Under the pieces are notes generated by a model. It saw only the letters and a program-made list of their open reading frames with translations. It did not search any database and had not been told where the DNA came from. 64,000 nt of DNA, taken from contig NC_035169.2 of assembly GCF_001659605.2 (NCBI RefSeq), positions 7,783,610 through 7,847,609 of the forward strand. Reading direction: 5' to 3'. Positions within the stretch are counted from its first letter, which is position 1. Each line of letters opens with the position of its first letter. Below, piece by piece: positions 45,460 to 55,699 of the stretch. The stretch comes from Manihot esculenta (lineage: Eukaryota > Streptophyta > Magnoliopsida > Malpighiales > Euphorbiaceae). The translations under genes were made by a program, and so were the position numbers.

Positions 45460-46175
45460 TATGAGGTGAATTGAGTAATGTAATTAATAGCAGTAGGAAA
45501 TCAACGTACAAAAACACCAGAAATGAAGCGAAGATCACATGGTGCACATGCATGGAAATGGGGAAAATCATAAACAAAGGATGGTATCCCTTCGTTTTGA
45601 ATTCTTTTCTGACCTTTTTTTTCAGAAGTCTTTTTTTGAACTTATTCAAGGGCGGAGGAAAGGTACGGTCACGTGCTGTATCGGCGACCGAAAAATATTT
45701 TGAAGGAAATAAAGGTGCCGCAGCGGCGCAGCCGGTGGTACCGCAGCGATGCAGCCGATGCCCTGGCAAGTTCCTGTCTCCGCCGCTGACCCTATTAATT
45801 ATTTTTTCTGACAAACTAATCCGTATACATTCAAGCATTGACTCCTATAATAATTTATTTTTTTTTAAGCTGTGGCCATGTGAATTTATATATAAGTGTG
45901 TGCATAGATCCCAAATCTCAATGCAGGTTTCAGCCAGATGGGGACTACATACATCCATAACCATTAACCATTTACGAGGACATCGAGGAGGACATGGAGG
46001 ACCAGTTCAATAATAATAAGTATTGTAGTTGAGAATTTATTTAAAATAAATTTCAAATCACATCTCTTCACAAAATATTTGTAGAGTTTGAGAAATATTT
46101 TCTTTGAAAAATTACTCATAAATTTGAATTTTGAATGTTATAATTGTTATTAAAAAATAAAAAAATAATTAACCA
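45460..46175 (+). repeat. Duplicated SDR-cluster spacer unit, copy b
   Basis: Paralogous to 48630-49620: both carry AATGAAGCGAAGA, GAAGTCTTTTTTTGA, CCCTATTAATTATTTTTTCT, GCCATGTGAATTTAT, CAAATCTCAATGCAGGTTTC and TTGAATGTTATAATTG in order. Copy b holds the GC-rich insertion at 45640-45789; the other copy holds MITE B. The frames 45431-45838 and 45471-46013 are not genes. Confidence 0.7.
45640..45789 (-). mobile_element. GC-rich 150-bp insertion with GGGCGGAG/CTCCGCC ends
   Basis: The paralogous spacer near 48770 runs directly from CTTTTTTTGA into CCCTATTAATT, whereas here about 150 bp lie between the same words, so this segment is an insertion. Near its ends are GGGCGGAGG (45650) and CTCCGCC (45779), a short inverted repeat. 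Flanks TGAACTTATTCAA and TGACCCTATTAAT look like a mutated target duplication of about 10-13 bp. A relative lies at 18975-19115 in opposite orientation. No coding capacity. Confidence 0.75.
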
Positions 46176-46189
46176 ACCTAGTATCCTTT

Positions 46190-46490
46190 GTACTTGCTGT
46201 GATCTTGCTCTTCTACCATGGGACGATCAGATTAAAGGAGGAGACTAAAACGATAGCTGTGGCACTCCTGGTTTCGAATCTTCTTCTATTGGGCAGATCT
46301 TGTTTAGGGCTAGGGTTTCTTTTAACCCTTTTAGACATGTTTGTATGGGTTTTATTTTCTAAAGATTTTCTTTTGCAGAGTTGAGTTTTGGGTTTAATGA
46401 TGTTTTTTTTCAGTAGAGATTGTAGGTCTATCCTTGTTGGCTATCGCCAAACTCTTGCAATGAAATTACCTTTTGCATAGTTATAAAAAA
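46190..46490 (+). mobile_element. Possible retroposed fragment ending in poly(A)
   Basis: A GC-richer 300-bp stretch ending CTCTTGCAATGAAATTACC, then TTTTGCATAGTTAT and a run of 11 A. The end resembles 3' tails of plant LINEs or processed transcripts. It sits between the direct spacer copy (to 46175) and the inverted copy (from 46505). Confidence 0.4.
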
Positions 46491-46808
46491 AAAAACAAAA
46501 ATTATAGTCAGAAATAATTAATAGGGTCAAAAGAGAACTCCCAACAAGGTAGCCCAATTCTTACTCAAAACAGAATCTGGCTAACACTCTTAACTATTTC
46601 TTTACGATTTTATGTGAAACATTAATTAATTAATTACTTCAAAAGCCGCCAAGCTCAGCTAATTAATTATTAATTAAAATATATATGATATTGTCTTCCA
46701 TCACAATCAGGAAATATAGTTGCAGCGTCGGCCATTCCCATAATTCATTCGTAGGTATCTTCCAAGTTCCAATACATAAAGAGAACATGCATGCATGCAT
46801 GGCATGAC

Positions 46809-48110
46809 ATTTTATTAATTAACTTTAAAATAAGCAGACAAACAATTCACCTTATTCATTTTTGAGTACTTAAATGAGAATTAATGATCAATTTGTGTTA
46901 AACCTGAATTTGTTAGGCAGAAACCTCCATCAACAATCATATTCAATCCACTCACAAACTTGGACTCTTCACTTCCAAGATACAGAGCAGCTTCAGCAAC
47001 ATCATTAGCATCTACAGGCACTCCTTTCAGATTTGAGATGCCCATGAAAGCTTCTTGCACAGTTTTCAAGTCTACATCTCCCATTGTCTTAGCAGCTAAA
47101 GGCGTTGGAATCCCTCCAGGCGAAATGCAATTAACTCTTATTCCATGCTTCCCCAATTCCACTGCCAGATTCTTAGTTATCCCAACAATTGCATGCTTTG
47201 ATGCTGTGTATGCATGTGGAATTCCACCATAGCACACTGAAGCAAAACTTGAAGTGAACAAAATGCATCCTTTCCTTTCTGGGATCATCACTCTAGCTGC
47301 ATGTTTGGCTCCTATTAATCCTCCATACAAGTTTATGTCAATAACCTTTTTGAAATCTTCATACTCCACTGATGATATACTGGGATCGTAGTTTCCTGTG
47401 ATTCCTGCATTGTTGAACATTATATCAAGCTTTCCATGCATTGAAACGGCTGTGTTCACTGCGTTTTCCACATCGGAATCTTTAGATACGTCACATTGGA
47501 CGTAGGAAACTGGTTGTCCAGATTCTGATTGGATTTTCTCCGCTACAGAGTGACCCAACTCGGATTGGACATCTGCAATCACAACCTTGGCTCCATGGCG
47601 GGCAAAGAGTCTCGCAGTGCTCTCGCCGATTCCACTGGCTCCTCCTGTTATCAAGGCAACCTTACCTTCTAGCCTGCATATAAATGTCGTACATTTAAAA
47701 AAATGCTCGTATAAAAAACGATATATTAAGAATTGTGAAAGTAAAGATATAAGGTTTGGTTACCTCTTGGCAAAACTAGTAGCTGGGAATGACGAGCAAG
47801 CCATGATATTTCTGCTTGTAAGTTGTTAATACTTTGAAAAAGGAGGAAGAGGATGAGTATGGCTATGGCTGTCCAGCTCGTGTGTCATATATACAAGGAA
47901 GGGTAGAGCATCTAGAAGAATGATTACCGGCAAAAATTAAATTTAAAAAAATCTTTATACACGTGGTTTTTTATTATTATTATGCAATAATTTATTCTTC
48001 AATAGTCATCCTAGGCATGCTGCTCCGTATTATATAGTTTTTATCATTATATATAATTATTTTATTTATATAAGTATAGAAAACTTATTATAATTAATTA
48101 ATTGATATTA
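46809..48110 (-). repeat. Left arm of a large inverted repeat (contains SDR gene 2)
   Basis: Matches 51005-52297 in reverse complement, including promoter, intron and downstream sequence (for example ACTTAAATGAGAATTAA here and TTAATTCTCATTTAAGT there; ACACGTGG and AGTATAGAAAACTTATTATA upstream). The arms are about 1.3 kb, highly similar, and separated by about 2.9 kb. Confidence 0.85.
46881..47804 (-). CDS. Short-chain dehydrogenase/reductase (SDR110C type), cluster gene 2
   Basis: Exons 47764-47804 and 46881-47673 (minus) give 277 residues, MACSSFPATSFAKRLEGKVA..., ending GLTQIDH. Same motifs as gene 1: TGGASGIG, NNAG, Ser156, Tyr169-x3-Lys173. It is the inverted near-twin of gene 3; the exon 2 products differ at only about three residues (DINLYGG/DVNLYGG, PERKG/PEKKG, last residue H/P), with a few more differences in exon 1. 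Against gene 1 there are about two dozen changes, for example SISSVEYEDFKK for SIFSVEREDFSK, which flank the active-site region. Shared promoter sequence suggests similar expression. Confidence 0.93.
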
Positions 48111-48629
48111 TATTTTAATTAGTGCAATATAATATATAAACGTATAAAATACTTTCATATCTATTTTTTATTATTGTTTGAAAGTTGGTTCCATATTCAC
48201 AATTTTATTTCGTTTCAAAATTATATTCGGTGTCAGTTTTAATTCAATCCACCTGTACTTTGAAAAGAATAATAAATATATTACAGACCATCTTAAAATA
48301 AACTATTTAATAGTTATTTTATTATTTAGTGATGTTTTGAAATTTAATAAAAGATCGAATTGAGATTGTGTGTAAATTTAGTTCGAATGGCTCATGTTTT
48401 CCTGCTTAATTAATTTTATTTTTCTTTCTGTCTTCTAATAATATATAACCATCCTCTTATTATAATACAATATATTATAGTCAGGGTCATATATTTTCTG
48501 ATGATGTATTTATTATTAAAATATAAAAGAAGAAGAAAATTTTATCATTTAATTAAAATAATTATCATTTATTAATATATATATATAAATATATAAATAA
48601 AATGAAGAAAAGCTATTGGAAGGATGGAA

Positions 48630-49620
48630 TAATTAAAAGAAGAAGTAGATGAATATACAAGAACACCATAAATGAAGCGAAGAGCACATGCTGCATATGC
48701 ATGGAATGGGGAAAGCTATAAACCTTTTTGGCTCCCTTCTCTGACCCCAATTTTTTTGAGAAGTCTTTTTTTGACCCTATTAATTATTTTTTCTTTCATG
48801 GAGTTTGTTCTAAATTATTGTTTAGCCATGTGAATTTATTTAAGTGTATACATCCAAATCTCAATGCAGGTTTCAGCCAATATTAAATGGAAATATGGAT
48901 GCATGATAAATGAGTCTATTTAAAAAATGTTCATATTTTCATAACCATTTACAAACGGATGTATTCGGTTAAAACTGAAAAAATTGATCAAACTAAATTA
49001 ATTTAAAAATTCAATTCGAGTTTTTATTTATTTCGGTTCAGTTAAAATTTTCATTTTAAAATTTTTAATTATTTCGGTTTAGTTCAGTTTCAATAAAAAA
49101 AATTAAAAAAAATTAAATCGAACCGATTAATGATAATAGTATATTATTTTTAATAATATAGAGATTAGATTGTATTAAAGTTAAAATATTTCAATTAAAT
49201 TTAAAATATTAAAAAATAAAAATTTATTAAAAATTTATTAAAAATTTAAACCGATAAAATCGAACCAAACTGAATCAGAACGGTTCGATTCAATTTAATT
49301 TCTGACCAAAATGGATTCGGTTCGATTTTTATAAATACCAAAATTTTAATTTTTAATTTATTTGATTCAGTTCGATTTTAAACTGAATCGATCGAATACT
49401 CACCCTACAAAAATTCAATTGAATAATAATTATTATTATTATCATTTTCGTGGTCATTGTCATCGTAATAATAGTGAGAAATTATTTAAATTAAATTTCA
49501 AATCACACCTCTTCATAAAATATTTTTAATTCACACATTAACAAGAGTGAGTAGTATTCTCTTGAAAAATGAATAATAAATTTGATTTTGAATGTTATAA
49601 TTGGTATTAAAAAAATGAAA
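48630..49620 (+). repeat. Duplicated SDR-cluster spacer unit, copy c
   Basis: Paralogue of 45460-46175 (see that entry), with MITE copy B inserted and without the GC-rich insertion. Confidence 0.65.
48957..49405. mobile_element. MITE of the TTCGGTTCGAT family, copy B
   Basis: GATGTATTCGGTTAAAACTG at the left and AAACTGAATCGATCGAATAC, TCACCC at the right form imperfect inverted ends. The paralogous spacer copy b lacks this segment, supporting an insertion. Confidence 0.7.
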
Positions 49621-49870
49621 AAAAAAGTAGTTAGTTTTGATAAAGTGTAAATGACCTGATAATATTTTACTAAAACGATTCAAGTTAAATAAATAAATAA
49701 ATAAGAAGAAAAAAAAAGAAGCTAATTGGATTTTAATTTGCTTATTCGCATGAACATACGACTCTAATTCTTGTAGAATTTGGAAATACCTTAAGGGTAT
49801 GATAAATGTTCTTAATTATTATATTATTGCTAAAATGAGTATGATTCCTAATAAAATTATATTAGTTTAT

Positions 49871-50237
49871 GAGTAATATTCGGTTTAAATTAAAAAAAAT
49901 GGATTGAACTGAATTAATTTAGAAATTTAGATTATTTTTTATTTATTTTGATTCGATTTAATTTTTATTTTTAAAAATTTTAATTATTTCATTTGATTTG
50001 ATTTTTACAAAAAAATCGATAAATTCAAACTAAATTGATTAGTGATAATAATATATTATTTTTTATAATATAGAGATTATACTATAATTGAAATTGAAAT
50101 ATTTAAATTAAATTTTAAAATATTAAAATTAAAGTGTAAAAAATAATTTGTTTAAAATCGATTCAATTTAATTTTTTATAAATACTAAAATTTCACTTGA
50201 ATTTAATTTAAAATCAAATTGACCGAATACCCACTCT
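49871..50237. mobile_element. MITE of the TTCGGTTCGAT family, copy C
   Basis: AGTAATATTCGGTTTAAATT at the left, AAATTGACCGAATACCCACT at the right, with the central GATAATAATATATTATTTTT block. Shorter than copies B and D because of internal loss. Confidence 0.6.
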
Positions 50238-50464
50238 AATTTTAGCTTATTGCAATGCAAAACGAGGCTAGTTTTGACGTAAGATGAAAAAAAATAATTC
50301 TCACTATTGATAAGGGAATTAACGGGCTGTATATTTTAAAGCGTATTTTGTGAGGTATGAAAGAAGTATAGTAAATATATCATGTATAGAAAAATTAGAA
50401 ATATTAAGTGATAATAGTTAGACAGCTCAATACATAAGAATATTAGACTATAGTTCTGTGAAAA

Positions 50465-50750
50465 TTCAACGCTGGTCCATCCATGTAAGCGCGATTGAGG
50501 TCCCGCGCCAAGCAGGATGGACAGAGCAAGACTCAGACTCAACTGAAAGGGATCCTGCTTAATTGACTTAATAGATCAGTGGAACAACAGATTTTTACAC
50601 ATTTACGATCATGTCAACAGAAGTGTCATAGAGAATTAAATAGCCGTTTGACGATAGAAAAAGACACAGTATGTCCGTACATATGACTTCCTGTATGACA
50701 ACAATATATTATATTATAACAGGGTGATAGTTACATATCACTAAAATAAA
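50465..50750 (+). repeat. Retrotransposon LTR-like fragment, third copy
   Basis: GAATTAAATAGCCGTTTGAC and CGTACATATGAC resemble the copies at 11840-12209 and 6380-6720. The upstream GC-rich part (50465-50540) is not shared clearly. Confidence 0.4.
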
Positions 50751-51004
50751 TGAAGGGAGATATGAGTCATTAAGACTAAATTCACACAAATACTCTAATT
50801 TAGCCTTTTATTAAATATGATAATATCACTAAATAATAAATTCACCGTTAGATAGTTTATTTTAAGACTGCGTGTAATATATTTATTATTTTTTTACAAT
50901 TTTTTCTTAATAATTATAATCTTAATATTTATATCAAGGTTAATTTATTTAATATTAACATATTAATATATTTAAAAAATTTAAATTAAAACGGACACCA
51001 GATA

Positions 51005-52297
51005 TAATTAATTATAATAAGTTTTCTATACTTATATAAATAAAATAATTATATATAATGATAAAAACTATATAATACGGTGCAGCATACCTTGGATGAC
51101 TATTGAAGAAGAAATTATTACATAATAATAATAACAAACCACGTGTATAAAGATCTATTTTTTAATTTAAATTTTGCCAGTAATAATTCTTCTAGATGCT
51201 CTACTATTCCTTATATATATGACACAGAAGCTGGACAGCCATAGCCATACTCATCCTCTTCCTCCTTTTTCAAAGTATTAACAACTTACAAGCAGAAATA
51301 TCATGGCTTGCTTTTCATCCCCAGCTACAAGTTTTGCCAAGAGGTAACCAAACCTTATATCTTTACTTTCACAATTCTTAATATATCGTTTTTTATACGA
51401 GCATTTTTTTAAATGTACGACATTTATATGCAGGCTAGAAGGTAAGGTTGCCTTGATAACAGGAGGAGCCAGTGGAATCGGCGAGAGCACTGCGAGACTC
51501 TTTGCCCGCCATGGAGCCAAGGTTGTGATTGCAGATGTCCAATCCGAGTTGGGTCACTCTGTAGCGGAGAAAATCCAATCAGAATCTGGACAACCAGTTT
51601 CCTACGTCCAATGTGACGTATCTAAAGATTCCGATGTGGAAAACGCAGTGAACACAGCCGTTTCAATGCATGGAAAGCTTGATATAATGTTCAACAATGC
51701 AGGAATCACAGGAAACTACGATCCCAGTATATCATCAGTGGAGTATGAAGATTTCAAAAAGGTTATTGACGTAAACTTGTATGGAGGATTAATAGGAGCC
51801 AAACATGCAGCTAGAGTGATGATCCCAGAAAAGAAAGGATGCATTTTGTTCACTTCAAGTTTTGCTTCAGTGTGCTATGGTGGAATTCCACATGCATACA
51901 CAGCATCAAAGCATGCAATTGTTGGGATAACTAAGAATCTGGCAGTGGAATTGGGGAAGCATGGAATAAGAGTTAATTGCATTTCGCCTGGAGGGATTCC
52001 AACGCCTTTAGCTGCTAAGACAATGGGAGATGTAGACTTGAAAACTGTGCAAGAAGCTTTCATGGGCATCTCAAATCTGAAAGGAGTGCCTGTAGATGCT
52101 AATGATGTTGCTGAAGCTGCTCTGTATCTTGGAAGTGAAGAGTCCAAGTTTGTGAGTGGATTGAATATGATTGTTGATGGAGGTTTCTGCCTAACAAATT
52201 CAGGTTTAACACAAATTGATCCTTAATTCTCATTTAAGTACTCAAAAATGAATAAGGTGAATTGTTTGTCTGCTTATTTTAAAGTTAATTAATAAAA
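51005..52297 (+). repeat. Right arm of the large inverted repeat (contains SDR gene 3)
   Basis: Reverse complement of 46809-48110. Homology starts near TATAATTAATTATAATAAGT and ends near AAGTTAATTAATAAAATTCA. Confidence 0.85.
51303..52226 (+). CDS. Short-chain dehydrogenase/reductase (SDR110C type), cluster gene 3
   Basis: Exons 51303-51343 and 51434-52226 give 277 residues, MACFSSPATSFAKRLEGKVA... ending GLTQIDP. It has the full SDR set (TGGASGIG 23-30, NNAG 101-104, Ser156, Tyr169, Lys173, and an SGLNMIVDGGF C-terminal motif). TATA box TTATATATAT at 51211-51220. Near-identical to gene 2, in opposite orientation, including the intron, so the duplication is recent or the copies are kept alike by gene conversion. 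Confidence 0.93.
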
Positions 52298-52732
52298 TTC
52301 ATCTGATATTTTTTATGATTCTGAAGGAATTCACTTGCTTATATTTTATATTCATATTATAAATTGAATTCAATTAAGTTGGGAGTATGTCCGATTATCC
52401 GAGGACATGGAGGCCCAAGTTCAGAAAGTTTGTTTTAGAATGTTAAGCATCTAAAATTTTCTAATTTAACTATACCTGAATAATAATCCTTACCCAAGGT
52501 TAGATTAATTTCATAACATATCTCCCTTTTACCACCTCATTCAATCTTGAGGAGGAAAATAAAAATAAAAAGGAAAAAATGAATCACTCACTTTTCTGCT
52601 TTATTTTTCCTTTATTAAAGACTCTGGTTTATGAATCCCCAGCTGATGGAAGCTCTGCCTTTCAGAATTAAATGAGTGATGTAGACACCCGATATGTGGT
52701 GAAGCCAAAATATGACAATAAACTATAAAGAA

Positions 52733-52852
52733 ATGGCGGATCTTTATGCGGGATTGCAAATCCAAGAGGATGATAAAGGCACAATGACCTTTTTCTACGT
52801 GCACTTGCGAGAGATTTCCACTTGGAAAGTTGTGGTGTGGTGCCTACCACTA
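52733..52852 (+). pseudogene. Possible LINE ORF1 N-terminal fragment
   Basis: ATG at 52733 opens a short frame beginning MADLYAGLQIQEDDKG, which resembles the N-terminus of plant LINE ORF1 proteins (DLYAGLSIEDEDEG type), then degenerates and stops within 40 codons. The overlapping minus-strand frames show nothing. Identification by one motif only. Confidence 0.35.
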
Positions 52853-52876
52853 CTTCCATTATAAGAGTGGAGTTAT

Positions 52877-53338
52877 GGTCAGCAGTATTCGGTTCAAATC
52901 GAAAAAATTAATTGAATCGAATCGATTTGAAAATTTAATTTGATTTTTAATATATTTTGGTTCGGTTCGATTATTAATTTCAAAAATTTCAGTTATTTCA
53001 ATTCGATTTGATTTTGATCAGAAAAAATTAAAAAATCAAACCGAACCGATTAGTGATAATAATATGTTTTTTCAATAATATAGAGAAATTAAATTATATT
53101 AAAATTAAATATTTTAATTAAATTTTAAAATATTAAAAATAAAGTGTAAAAAATAAAAAAAAATTATTAAAAATCGAAACCGATCAAATCGAACCGAACC
53201 GAATCAAATCGATTCGGTTTGATTCGGTTTCTGACCAAAATCAGTTCGATTCGGTTTTTATAAACACTAAAATTTTAATTTTTTATTTATTCAATTCGAT
53301 TCGATTTTAAATTGAACCGATCGAATGCTCACCTCTAA
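52877..53338. mobile_element. MITE of the TTCGGTTCGAT family, copy D
   Basis: CAGTATTCGGTTCAAATCGA at the left; AAATTGAACCGATCGAATGC and TCACC at the right. The best-preserved copy, about 460 bp, with GATAATAATATGTTTTTTCA in the middle and GGTTCGATT words throughout. Confidence 0.7.
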
Positions 53339-53339
53339 T

Positions 53340-54865
53340 ATTCGTTACTAATATAATTATTATATATATAATTATTTCATGCAATCGTAATAATTTTAAT
53401 ATAATTATTATATATATAATTAATAAAAAAAATTTCGACGCATAAAAAGTAAATATTAAAATAATTTAAATATTTAATTGATTAAATTAATTCTGAAGAA
53501 GTTAAAAATAAATGCAAATATGCTCGTTGAAGTTTTATTTATTAATAAAAAGTTTTTAAAATAAATATTTTTATTTTATTTATATCTTTTATTTATTATT
53601 GTTCAAGTCAACCATGTTCTTTTCAGTTAATTATATTATTTTTCTTTTTAGTAATCAAAGAATTGTAAAATTTAATTTTTAAATTAAATTTCACATTTTA
53701 AAGTTTTATTAAAAGTAATGAAATAAAAAATAGTATTTTAATATATTTTTTTTTTAATTTTTAGCTCTTAAAACTTATATATATGATTTTTATAATCCAT
53801 CAATATTTTTTTATTAAATATTTATGCTCAACATTCCATAATCAATAAAATTGAAAACCATATACATAACATTCAAGAGTTAAAAAAATATTTTAGATAT
53901 TGTTAAAATTAATATAAAAAAATATTATTTTATTATTCTAATATGTGTTAATAAAAAATTGAGATATGTTAAATATAATTTAAATTTATTTTCAATAATT
54001 CTTTAATCATTGAGAAGAGACAATAATATAATTAATAAAAAATGACATTGTTGAATTGAATAGATATAATTAAAATAAAAAATTTTATTTCAAAGAATTA
54101 TTTTATTTATCAAATAAAATTTTAAAAACCATATTATAATTTCTAACTAAAATCATCATGACTAACCTTAAAATTTTAGATTTATGGTTTAAGAAATAAA
54201 ATTTAGAATATAAATATGATATTTCACAAATTTTTAAATTATTTTATTTAATAAGTCAAATATTTATTACAAAAAATTTATCATATATTATTATTATTAT
54301 TATCATCATAATTATATGATTGAACTTAATAATTTAATGACGCTATTAAATTTTAAATATATTTCTTGTTATTATTATTATTAAGCTAATTAATTTATAG
54401 ATAAAAAAAATGCATTTATAATTTGATAATTTTGTTGTATTTGCAGTTCAGAAAAAGAAGAAATCCTAAAATAATTACAAAAACATGTTGTGAAATATTA
54501 TAGCATGGAAAGCTAATGCTGGGTATTAGCCGGCAGCCGTTTCTAAAAATCGTTTTCACCGTCCAATTAAATAATCATTTTTTTAAATATAATTAAAAGA
54601 ATCAGATTTTCCAATTTAAAAAATTAAAAGAAATATAAATGATAAAGAATAGTAATATTTGATTTTGGTTAAAAACATATAGGAACGGTTTGTGCCTTTT
54701 TTGACAGGAATTCCCTGTCCTTACCCTACCTGAGGGGAAAAGAATAAAAGAGAAATTTTGCATTAAAAAAAAAAAAAAAAACAAAGGAAATCTCTTTGGG
54801 AATTATAAATTTAGAATATTGATTTTTTTTTTCTCTTTAAGTTATCAAATACAATAAAATAAAAT
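53340..54865. other. AT-rich intergenic DNA, no gene seen
   Basis: Long A/T stretches and ATATATAATTATT-like words; no coding sequence. Confidence 0.45.
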
Positions 54866-54869
54866 CAAA

Positions 54870-55094
54870 CTAAGCCCACATCAACCCTAAATCCGAAAAC
54901 AATTCAGAAGAAGACCCGACCCGTAAACACGCTTCGGTTACAGCAACCCTAACACGTTGCCTCATCTCCGCTGACTCGCGGGTTGCCTCCAAGAATACCA
55001 ACAGATGGCTTGAAAAGCTCTCCACATAGTAGCCAAAAAGACCATACCAACGAATTGAAGCCCAGGAGAAAAGCAGAAAGTAGGAGCTAACCAT
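54870..55094 (-). other. Unrecognised GC-richer open frame
   Basis: A 74-residue minus-strand frame in a short island of normal base composition inside AT-rich DNA. No domain was recognised and there is no second exon. It may be a decayed gene or retroelement piece. Confidence 0.25.
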
Positions 55095-55109
55095 TGTTCC
55101 AACACAGAT

Positions 55110-55330
55110 TAAATTATAATTATGGTTAAAATATTTTAATTAAATTTTAAAATATTAAAAATAAGATGAAAAAATAAAAATTTTATTAAAAATTTAAATC
55201 GATTAAATTAAATTGAATCAAACTGATTTAATTTATTTTAATTTTTAATTAAAATCAATTCAATTTAATTTTTATAAATATTAAAATTTTAATTTTTAAT
55301 TTATTTAATTTAATTTAATTTTAAATCCAA
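55110..55330. mobile_element. MITE of the TTCGGTTCGAT family, truncated copy E
   Basis: TTAAAATATTTTAATTAAAT, AAATTTAAATCGATTAAATT and TTTTTATAAATATTAAAATT follow the order of the right two thirds of copy D. The left end is missing. Confidence 0.5.
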
Positions 55331-55334
55331 CTGT

Positions 55335-55690
55335 ACGCTGATCCATCACCTCCTCACTCAGTAGGGTAGCCACCAAACTCCTGTAGATATTTTCTTTTAA
55401 CCAGTAAATAGAGATTCTATTGATAAAGATAATAAGTACAAGGTCCAATCTAAATTCACATGCTACAAGAAAACAATCCAACCCACTAAACTTTAAGGAA
55501 CCATGTCGATTCAATATAATTTGCTATTGTCTCGCTGCTTTGTCCAAAAGGAAGGATACATTGATAGATAGAAAACTTGCGGTAAAGATTAGAGAGTTGC
55601 ACCACAGGGACATGCAAGGATAACCCCACAGCATCCCCAACCTCACACTGAAATGTAGGGAGCAACCATAGGAACAGGAGCTCATGATAC
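55335..55690. other. Non-AT-rich island of unknown origin
   Basis: Overlapping short frames exist on both strands (55305-55514 minus, 55420-55623 plus, 55486-55692 minus) without a recognisable domain. The composition differs from the surrounding AT-rich DNA, suggesting a decayed gene or retroelement. Confidence 0.3.
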
Positions 55691-55699
55691 ATTATAATT

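Noticed and set aside
45431..46013. Frames of 135 and 180 residues on opposite strands
   Set aside because: They run through duplicated spacer DNA and the GC-rich insertion; the paralogous copy at 48.6 kb has no matching frame.
46881..47829. Opposite-strand frames over SDR genes (also at 51278-51520 and 51875-52147)
   Set aside because: Antisense shadows of conserved SDR exons, identical in both arms of the inverted repeat.
40776..49000. CRISPR-like or operon-like repeated units
   Set aside because: The repeats are long, few and dispersed spacer duplicates in a plant genome; no array structure.
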